Shown here in pieces: positions 1-6,132 of a stretch of DNA of 6,132 bases. The translations under genes were made by a program, and so were the position numbers. Each line of letters opens with the position of its first letter. The first letter of the stretch is position 1. The stretch lies in the NCBI GenBank assembly GCA_026125925.1, contig JAHCKF010000222.1, positions 1 to 6,132 on the forward strand. The letters are read 5' to 3'. The notes below the pieces were generated by a model. The model saw only the letters and a program-made list of their open reading frames with translations, ran no database searches and was not told the DNA's origin. The DNA is from Pseudolabrys sp. (lineage in GTDB: Bacteria; Pseudomonadota; Alphaproteobacteria; Rhizobiales; Xanthobacteraceae).

Positions 1-71
1 GTGTTCTTGAGGAAACAGAAGACGGCGAGCAGCAGCGCCACGAGAGCCGCCCAGCGGAAATAACGCATCAT
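1..71 (-). CDS. 5' end of an unidentified membrane or secreted protein (partial)
   Basis: Only the first 23 codons are inside the window; the gene continues beyond base 1. The N-terminus reads MMRYFRWAALVALLLAVFCF followed by LKN. It has basic residues (R3, R6) and then a hydrophobic run of about 14 residues (positions 7-20), which fits a signal peptide or a first membrane helix. I chose the ATG at 71 because a GAGGG Shine-Dalgarno-like motif (complement of 78-82) lies six bases upstream. An in-frame ATG at 98 would add nine residues but has no visible ribosome binding site. The gene lies 123 bases downstream of the dimeric isocitrate dehydrogenase, on the same strand. I do not recognise the family, and too little is present to assign a function. 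Confidence 0.5.
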   Translation of the reverse strand, partial: MMRYFRWAALVALLLAVFCFLKN

Positions 72-194
72 CGGTCGCCCTCGCTCGGGCGCTCTCATTG
101 GATCGGGTCTGCGGCGGAATAACGGCGCTTCCGGCCAATGGATGCAACGCGGCGATGTGCCGCGCCGCCCTGCACCGACATGCTCCAGAGCCGC

Positions 195-1409
195 TTAGGC
201 GGCCATGGCCTTTTTCAGGTTGTCGTCGATCTTGTCGAGGAATCCGGTGGTCGACAGCCATTTCTGGTCGGGACCGACCAGCAGCGCCAAGTCCTTGGTC
301 ATGAAGCCCGACTGCACGGTGTCGATACAGACCTGCTCCAAAGTCGCCGAGAACTTCGTCAGCGCGTCGTTGCCGTCGAGTTTGGCGCGATGGGCGAGGC
401 CCCGCGTCCAGGCGAAGATCGAGGCGATGGAGTTCGTCGAGGTCTCCTGGCCCTGCTGATGCTGGCGGTAGTGGCGCGTTACGGTGCCGTGCGCGGCTTC
501 CGCCTCGACCACTTTGCCGTCCGGCGTCATCAGCACCGACGTCATCAGGCCGAGCGAGCCGAAGCCCTGCGCCACCGTGTCGGACTGCACGTCGCCGTCG
601 TAGTTCTTGCAGGCCCAGACATAGCCGCCCGACCACTTCAGCGACGAGGCCACCATGTCGTCGATCAGGCGATGCTGGTAGGTCAGCTTCTTCGCCGCGA
701 ACTTGTCCTTGAACTCGGCGTCGAACACCTCTTGGAATAGCTCGAGGAAGCGGCCGTCATACTGCTTCAGGATCGTGTTCTTGGTGGACAGGTAGAGCGG
801 ATAATTGCGGCCCAGCGCGTAGTTCATCGAGGCGCGGGCGAAGTCGCGTATCGAGTCGTCGAGATTGTACATCGCCATGGCGACGCCGGAGCCGGGCGCC
901 TTGAACACTTCCTTCTCGATCACCTTGCCGTCGTCGCCGGTGAACTTGATGGTCAGCGTGCCCTTGCCGGGAAACTTGAAATCGGTGGCGCGATACTGAT
1001 CGCCATAGGCGTGGCGGCCGATGATGATCGGCTGTGTCCAGCCCGGCACCAGGCGCGGCACGTTCTTGCAGATGATCGGCTCGCGGAAGATGGTGCCGCC
1101 GAGGATGTTGCGGATGGTGCCGTTCGGCGAGCGCCACATTTCCTTGAGGCCAAACTCCTGCACGCGGCCTTCGTCCGGCGTGATGGTGGCGCATTTGACG
1201 GCGACGCCGACCTCGCGGGTCTTGTTGGCGGCGTCGATGGTGATCTGGTCGTTCGTCTCGTCGCGCTTCTCGACCGACAGGTCGTAGTAGATGAGGTCGA
1301 CGTCGAGATAGGGATGGATCAGCTTGTCCTTGATGAGCTGCCAGATGATGCGGGTCATCTCGTCGCCGTCCATTTCGACGACGGGGTTCTTCACCTTGAT
1401 CTTCGCCAT
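195..1409 (-). CDS. icd: NADP-dependent isocitrate dehydrogenase, homodimeric type
   Basis: This cytoplasmic TCA-cycle enzyme oxidatively decarboxylates isocitrate to 2-oxoglutarate with NADP+, giving NADPH. The 404-aa length is normal for the 'eukaryotic-like' dimeric subfamily, related to human IDH1/IDH2. All expected active-site positions are visible. The isocitrate-binding segment [13 protein letters not shown] holds S94, N96 and R100, followed by R109 and then R132 in [10 protein letters not shown] with Y139. K210 and the metal-binding aspartates D250/D251, D273 and D277 (YDGDVQSD) follow. The NADP-specificity region [12 protein letters not shown] contains R312 and H313, matching the human Arg-His pair. 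The start MAKIKVKNP is the usual one for the family. No clear Shine-Dalgarno motif precedes it. A weak promoter candidate (CAAGAC, 17 bases, AAAAAT; complement of 1444-1449 and 1421-1426) would leave only a few bases of leader. It sits downstream of the monomeric isozyme, behind a terminator, so separate transcription is likely. Residue roles are taken from the family and the identification is secure. Confidence 0.97.
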   Translation of the reverse strand: MAKIKVKNPVVEMDGDEMTRIIWQLIKDKLIHPYLDVDLIYYDLSVEKRDETNDQITIDAANKTREVGVAVKCATITPDEGRVQEFGLKEMWRSPNGTIRNILGGTIFREPIICKNVPRLVPGWTQPIIIGRHAYGDQYRATDFKFPGKGTLTIKFTGDDGKVIEKEVFKAPGSGVAMAMYNLDDSIRDFARASMNYALGRNYPLYLSTKNTILKQYDGRFLELFQEVFDAEFKDKFAAKKLTYQHRLIDDMVASSLKWSGGYVWACKNYDGDVQSDTVAQGFGSLGLMTSVLMTPDGKVVEAEAAHGTVTRHYRQHQQGQETSTNSIASIFAWTRGLAHRAKLDGNDALTKFSATLEQVCIDTVQSGFMTKDLALLVGPDQKWLSTTGFLDKIDDNLKKAMAA

Positions 1410-1458
1410 ATCAGAAAGCCATTTTTCTCGAGAACCGGCAGGTGTCTTGCGCGAGCTG

Positions 1459-1488
1459 AAAATCCGGCGCGCTCGTCGAGCGCGCCGG
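1459..1488 (-). terminator. Rho-independent terminator after the monomeric icd gene
   Basis: On the minus strand a perfect 11-bp stem (CCGGCGCGCTC / GAGCGCGCCGG, 1464-1474 and 1478-1488) with a 3-base GAC loop is followed by ATTTTC. The hairpin begins about eight bases after the stop codon of the monomeric isocitrate dehydrogenase gene and about 50 bases before the start of the dimeric one. The T-run is short (four), so some read-through is possible. Seen directly in sequence; termination itself is inferred. Confidence 0.8.
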
Positions 1489-1496
1489 GTTTGATG

Positions 1497-3752
<2,256 letters not shown>

Positions 3753-3781
3753 CTATAGCACCCCGTTTTGGGGGACGAAAG
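3753..3781 (-). promoter_or_regulatory. Candidate promoter for the monomeric icd gene
   Basis: On the minus strand, CTTTCG (complement of 3776-3781) is followed by exactly 17 bases and then CTATAG (3753-3758). CTATAG is a good alphaproteobacterial -10; CTTTCG is only a partial match to the usual -35 (CTTGAC-like). Transcription would start near 3746, giving a leader of about 27 bases that contains the AGGGG ribosome binding site. The spacer contains a small dyad, CCCC-GTTTT-GGGG (3761-3773), which could be an operator. Predicted only. Confidence 0.4.
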
Positions 3782-3792
3782 CCGCGCTTTCG
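3776..3792. promoter_or_regulatory. Palindrome shared by two divergent promoters
   Basis: A perfect inverted repeat, CGAAAGC-CGC-GCTTTCG, sits in the middle of the divergent region between the monomeric icd and trmJ-like genes. Each arm overlaps the candidate -35 element of the promoter pointing away on that side. It could be an operator for a dimeric regulator acting on both genes, or simply a consequence of two similar -35 elements back to back. The repeat is plain in the sequence; its role is inference. Confidence 0.4.
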
Positions 3793-3815
3793 CATGGTGG
3801 GGTAGGGCGTTATAG
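3787..3815 (+). promoter_or_regulatory. Candidate promoter for the trmJ-like gene
   Basis: CTTTCG (3787-3792), a 17-base spacer and TTATAG (3810-3815) mirror the layout of the promoter on the opposite strand. A start near 3822 would leave a leader of about 19 bases, including a GGAG ribosome binding site (3827-3830) ten bases before the ATG. The -35 match to consensus is weak, so this is a prediction only. Confidence 0.35.
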
Positions 3816-3840
3816 AGCCCGGGAACGGAGCTTTTCTGAC

Positions 3841-5055
3841 ATGCCCGGAGCCGGGACCGACAAGACGAGACGCTGGATCGAGCAGCCCGGGCCCGTGGTG
3901 GTGCTGGTCGAGCCGCAGATGGGCGAGAATATCGGCGCCGCGGCGCGCGCCATGGCGAATTTCGGGCTGGGCCGGCTGCGTCTCGTCAAGCCGCGCCAGG
4001 GCTGGCCCAACGAGAAAGCCACCGTGATGGCGGCTGGCGCCGATCGCATCCTCGACGGCGCGCAGCTCTACGAGACGCTGGAGGAGGCGGTGGCGGATTG
4101 CTCTTTCGTCGTCGCCACCACGGCGCGGCATCACGACCAGCTCAAGCCGATCATCGACGCGCAGCAGGCCGCGGCCGAGATGGCGCCGCGCGTTTCGGCA
4201 GGCGATACCGTGGCGCTGGTGTTCGGCCGAGAGCGCAACGGCCTGGAGAACCACGAGGTCGGGCTCGCCGACCGAATCCTGACGCTGCCGGTCAATCCGG
4301 CCTTCGCCTCGCTCAATCTGGCGCAGGCGGTGATTGTCGTCGCCTATGAGTGGTTCAAGCTCGCCGGCAGCGACGCCGTGCGCGAGGATGCGCCGCGCAG
4401 TTCGCCGCCGGTCGGCAAGCAGCAGCTCGGGGCCTTCTTCCGCGATATCGAGAGCGAACTGGAAAAGGTCGAGTTCTTCCGCCCCGCCGAGAAGCGCGAG
4501 ACCATGACCATCAACCTGCGCAACATCTTCACGCGCATGGAACTGACGCAACAGGACATTCGCACGCTTCACGGCGTCGTCACCGCGATCGCGCACGGCC
4601 GCAAGGGACCGGCGCGCGGGGGGACGCTCGACCCGGCCGCGGCGGAAGAACTGCGTGGCATCATCGCCGACCACGGCGCCGGCACGGTGCTCCAGGAGCG
4701 CGCGCCGGTGAAAGGCCTCGCCCGGCTTCTGCGGCGCAATCCGACCGAGGCCGAGCGCACGTTCTGGACCGCGCTCACCAACGATCGGCGTTTCGCCGGC
4801 TTCGGCTTCAAGCGGCAGGTGCCGCTCGGCCCGCACATGGCCGACCTGGTGTCGATCCCGCTGCGCTGCGTGATCGAGCTGATCCCGGCGGCGGAAACCG
4901 ATACCGCGCGCAAGCTGCGGCCGGCGCGACACGAATGGCTCACGGCTCGCAACTACCGCGTCATCACCATCGCGGCGGCGGATGTGGAGAAGGATGTGAA
5001 GGCGGTGCTGGACGATCTGGCGCCGCGGGTGAGGGCGCCAGACTCGTCATCCTGA
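3841..5055 (+). CDS. trmJ: TrmJ-like tRNA 2'-O-methyltransferase fused to a DUF559-like domain
   Basis: The protein is 404 aa. Residues about 17-172 form a SPOUT (SpoU/TrmH) methyltransferase domain with all three family motifs. Motif 1 is NIGAAARAMANFG (30-42, catalytic-type R36). Motif 2 is LVFGRERNGL (126-135). Motif 3 is LPVNPAFASLNLAQAV (149-164), part of the knotted S-adenosylmethionine site. In E. coli, TrmJ methylates the ribose of nucleotide 32 in certain tRNAs; the same role is likely here. Residues about 195-255 match the usual TrmJ C-terminal helices. The usual family length is about 240-280 aa. The extra residues (about 293-393) resemble DUF559, a Vsr-like PD-(D/E)XK nuclease fold: RRNPTEAERTFW, then GFKRQVPLGPHMADLV, CVIEL, EWLTARNYRVI and DVEKDVKAVLDDL. 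The usual ELDGGQH catalytic motif reads ELIPAAE (346-352), so nuclease activity is doubtful. Start: ATG with GGAG ten bases upstream. The last three serine codons and the stop lie inside a palindromic repeat. The methyltransferase call is firm, the exact tRNA target inferred. Confidence 0.9.
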   Translation: MPGAGTDKTRRWIEQPGPVVVLVEPQMGENIGAAARAMANFGLGRLRLVKPRQGWPNEKATVMAAGADRILDGAQLYETLEEAVADCSFVVATTARHHDQLKPIIDAQQAAAEMAPRVSAGDTVALVFGRERNGLENHEVGLADRILTLPVNPAFASLNLAQAVIVVAYEWFKLAGSDAVREDAPRSSPPVGKQQLGAFFRDIESELEKVEFFRPAEKRETMTINLRNIFTRMELTQQDIRTLHGVVTAIAHGRKGPARGGTLDPAAAEELRGIIADHGAGTVLQERAPVKGLARLLRRNPTEAERTFWTALTNDRRFAGFGFKRQVPLGPHMADLVSIPLRCVIELIPAAETDTARKLRPARHEWLTARNYRVITIAAADVEKDVKAVLDDLAPRVRAPDSSS

Positions 5056-5148
5056 GGTGCGAGCGCGCAGCGCGAGCCTCGAAGGATGGCGGCCCGGGCC
5101 CGTCGTCCTTCGAGGCTCGCCCTGACGGGCGAGCGCCTCAGGATGACG
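5045..5148. repeat. Long nested palindromic intergenic element (REP-like)
   Basis: A compact nested inverted repeat between two convergent genes. The outer arms are a perfect 12 bp (CGTCATCCTGAG at 5045-5056, its complement at 5137-5148). The inner arms are a perfect 15 bp (5072-5086 with 5106-5120) around a GC-rich loop that itself contains GGCCCGGGCC (5091-5100). On the right shoulder is an 8-bp hairpin (5115-5122 with 5127-5134, loop TGAC), partly competing with the inner stem; a weaker 4-bp hairpin is on the left. The 'cgtcatcctgag...ctcgaaggat' style is familiar from dispersed palindromic repeats of Bradyrhizobium-like genomes. The left arm overlaps the end of the trmJ-like gene and the right arm ends eight bases from the aldolase stop. 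It may act as a bidirectional terminator, although no T-run follows. Copy number cannot be judged from one window. Confidence 0.8.
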
Positions 5149-5155
5149 GATTGAG

Positions 5156-5953
5156 TCAGAAAGCGTCTTTCGCGCCCGTCGCCTTGCCCGGCAACTGCTT
5201 CAGCGCCGCGCCCGTGCTGTCGCGCAGCAGCGAGAAATCGCTCCCAACCGTCATGAAGCGGAAGCCGCGCTTGGCCATGTCGAGCGCGCGCTGCGCGTCG
5301 CGGCAGTAGATGCCCGGGATCTTGCCGGCGCCGATCGCGGCGGCGCAGATCTTGTCGATGGCGGCATTGACCTCCGGCGCCTCGATGTTCTGCGCCTTGC
5401 CGGCCGACAGCGAGGTCGAGAGGTCGTAGGGGCCGATGAACAGCGCGTCGATGCCGGGCGTGCCTGCGATCTCGTCGACGTTGCGCAAGGCCTCGGGCGT
5501 TTCGATCATGGCGAAGGTGAGCGTGCCGTCATTAGCCGCCGGCAGGTAGTCGGTCGGCGGCAACTGCCCTTGCAGCATGGTGGCGCGCGGCGGCCCGAAC
5601 GAACGCTCGCCGAGCGGCGGATACTTCGCCGCGGCGGCGAAGCGCCGCGCATCGGCGCCGCTATTGATCATCGGGGCGATGATGCCTTCGGCGCCGAAAT
5701 CGAGCGCGCGGCTGGTGAGAGCGGTATCCTCGAGCGGTACCCGCACGAAGGGCGCGGCGCCGGCGTGGTGCACGCCGCCGATACCGGCGATCAGCGAGGT
5801 GATGTCCCACAGGCCGTGCTGGGCATCGAGCACCACCGCCGGAAAGCCCTCACGCGCAATGGTCTCGGCCACGATGGGCGAACCCATCATGCACCAGCCG
5901 GAGAACACGGTCTCGCCCGCGCGGAGCCGGCGGGCGAGCGAGAATGCGGCCAT
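5156..5953 (-). CDS. HpcH/HpaI-family aldolase
   Basis: A 265-aa class II (metal-dependent) pyruvate aldolase of the HpcH/HpaI/citrate lyase beta family, with a TIM-barrel fold. Members cleave 2-keto-4-hydroxy acids to pyruvate (or a close analogue) and an aldehyde. Visible family residues are H46 in DAQHG, R71 in FVRVPLED, the metal ligands E151 in FAMIETPEAL and D177 in LFIGPYDLS, and the glycine-rich GAEGIIAPM strand (87-95). These match the catalytic His, Arg, Glu and Asp of E. coli HpaI with offsets of one or two. Length is normal and the N-terminus is intact. The start at MAAFSLARRL lies 13 bases after the stop of the zeta-subunit gene with no strong Shine-Dalgarno motif, suggesting co-transcription and translational coupling. 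The substrate cannot be told from sequence: 2-keto-3-deoxy sugar acids, 4-hydroxy-2-oxovalerate-like or 4-hydroxy-2-oxoheptanedioate-like compounds are all possible. No pathway partner is in view. Confidence 0.88.
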   Translation of the reverse strand: MAAFSLARRLRAGETVFSGWCMMGSPIVAETIAREGFPAVVLDAQHGLWDITSLIAGIGGVHHAGAAPFVRVPLEDTALTSRALDFGAEGIIAPMINSGADARRFAAAAKYPPLGERSFGPPRATMLQGQLPPTDYLPAANDGTLTFAMIETPEALRNVDEIAGTPGIDALFIGPYDLSTSLSAGKAQNIEAPEVNAAIDKICAAAIGAGKIPGIYCRDAQRALDMAKRGFRFMTVGSDFSLLRDSTGAALKQLPGKATGAKDAF

Positions 5954-5966
5954 GGGCGTCGTCCGC

Positions 5967-6132
5967 TCAGCTCGCCTGGATCTGCGCGATCGCCTGCGCC
6001 ATCAGCTCGTTCATCTGGGCGCGGATCTGCTGCTCGGTAACGCCCTTGCCCTCGAGGTCCTTGGCGACCTTGCGGAACACGTCGTGGTCGCCGGACTCTT
6101 CGAAGTCCGCCAGCACCACTTCCTTGGCATAA
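5967..6132 (-). CDS. F1F0-ATPase inhibitor zeta subunit (DUF1476), C-terminal part
   Basis: The last 54 codons of a gene that begins beyond base 6132. They read YAKEVVLADFEESGDHDVF, then RKVAKDLEGKG, VTEQQIRAQMNEL and MAQAIAQIQAS. This is the characteristic C-terminal half of the alphaproteobacterial DUF1476 family, identified in Paracoccus denitrificans as the zeta subunit that inhibits ATP hydrolysis by F1-ATPase. Family members are about 105 aa, so roughly half is here. The part seen contributes to the helical bundle. The N-terminal segment that inserts into F1 lies outside the window, so inhibitory strength cannot be judged. The gene ends 13 bases before the aldolase start on the same strand, so the two probably share a transcript. 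The assignment comes from recalled family sequence and is good but not confirmed by search. Confidence 0.82.
   Translation of the reverse strand, partial: YAKEVVLADFEESGDHDVFRKVAKDLEGKGVTEQQIRAQMNELMAQAIAQIQAS

Noticed and set aside
148..164. Possible hairpin CGCGGC-GATGT-GCCGCG after the dimeric icd stop, considered as its terminator
   Set aside because: Only a 6-bp stem, with no T-run on either strand; hairpins this short are frequent by chance in GC-rich sequence. The 123 bases at 72-194 otherwise show nothing I can support.
138..740. Plus-strand open frame opposite the 3' part of the dimeric icd, and a similar one at 5570-6040 opposite the aldolase
   Set aside because: Both are antisense to conserved coding sequence, lack ribosome binding sites and show no domain.
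4876..4902. Frameshift as the cause of the lost DUF559 catalytic motif
   Set aside because: Similarity to the family is present in the same frame on both sides of the segment, so substitution explains it better than an indel pair.
4350..5309. 319-codon plus-strand frame in a second phase across trmJ, the repeat and the aldolase end
   Set aside because: Arg/Gly/Ala-rich out-of-frame translation. The real frame carries the conserved motifs, and this one runs through the palindrome into antisense of the aldolase.

Overview
The window looks like ordinary chromosome from a high-GC alphaproteobacterium, most likely of the order Hyphomicrobiales (Rhizobiales). The evidence is the GC-rich codon use, the C-terminal part of an F-ATPase inhibitor zeta subunit (a protein known mainly from alphaproteobacteria), and a long palindromic intergenic element of the style common in Bradyrhizobium/Rhodopseudomonas-type genomes. 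The genus cannot be fixed from the sequence alone.

Layout, left to right. (1) At 1-71 lies the start of a minus-strand gene that runs off the window; only a hydrophobic N-terminus is visible. (2) At 195-1409 (-) is a homodimer-type, NADP-dependent isocitrate dehydrogenase of 404 aa. (3) At 1497-3719 (-), directly upstream in the same direction, is a second NADP-dependent isocitrate dehydrogenase of the unrelated-looking monomeric type, 740 aa. An 87-base gap with a strong hairpin terminator separates the two. (4) A 121-base divergent intergenic region (3720-3840) holds a perfect 7-bp palindrome and two candidate promoters pointing outward. (5) At 3841-5055 (+) is a TrmJ-like SPOUT tRNA 2'-O-methyltransferase with an extra C-terminal DUF559-like (Vsr/PD-(D/E)XK nuclease fold) domain whose catalytic motif looks broken. 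(6) A ~104-bp nested palindrome (5045-5148) fills the space between convergent genes and supplies the stop codon of the methyltransferase. (7) At 5156-5953 (-) is an HpcH/HpaI-family aldolase. (8) At 5967-6132 (-) is the C-terminal part of the F1-ATPase zeta inhibitor, 13 bases upstream of the aldolase.

The two isocitrate dehydrogenases do the same TCA-cycle reaction (isocitrate + NADP+ to 2-oxoglutarate + CO2 + NADPH) with different folds and subunit organisation. The terminator between them suggests separate control. The other genes are core metabolism or RNA modification with no obvious link to them. I see no mobile element, CRISPR array, tRNA or rRNA gene, and no defence island. The items most worth a second look are the paired IDH isozymes, the TrmJ fusion with its degenerate nuclease-like domain, and the palindromic repeat embedded in the end of that gene.
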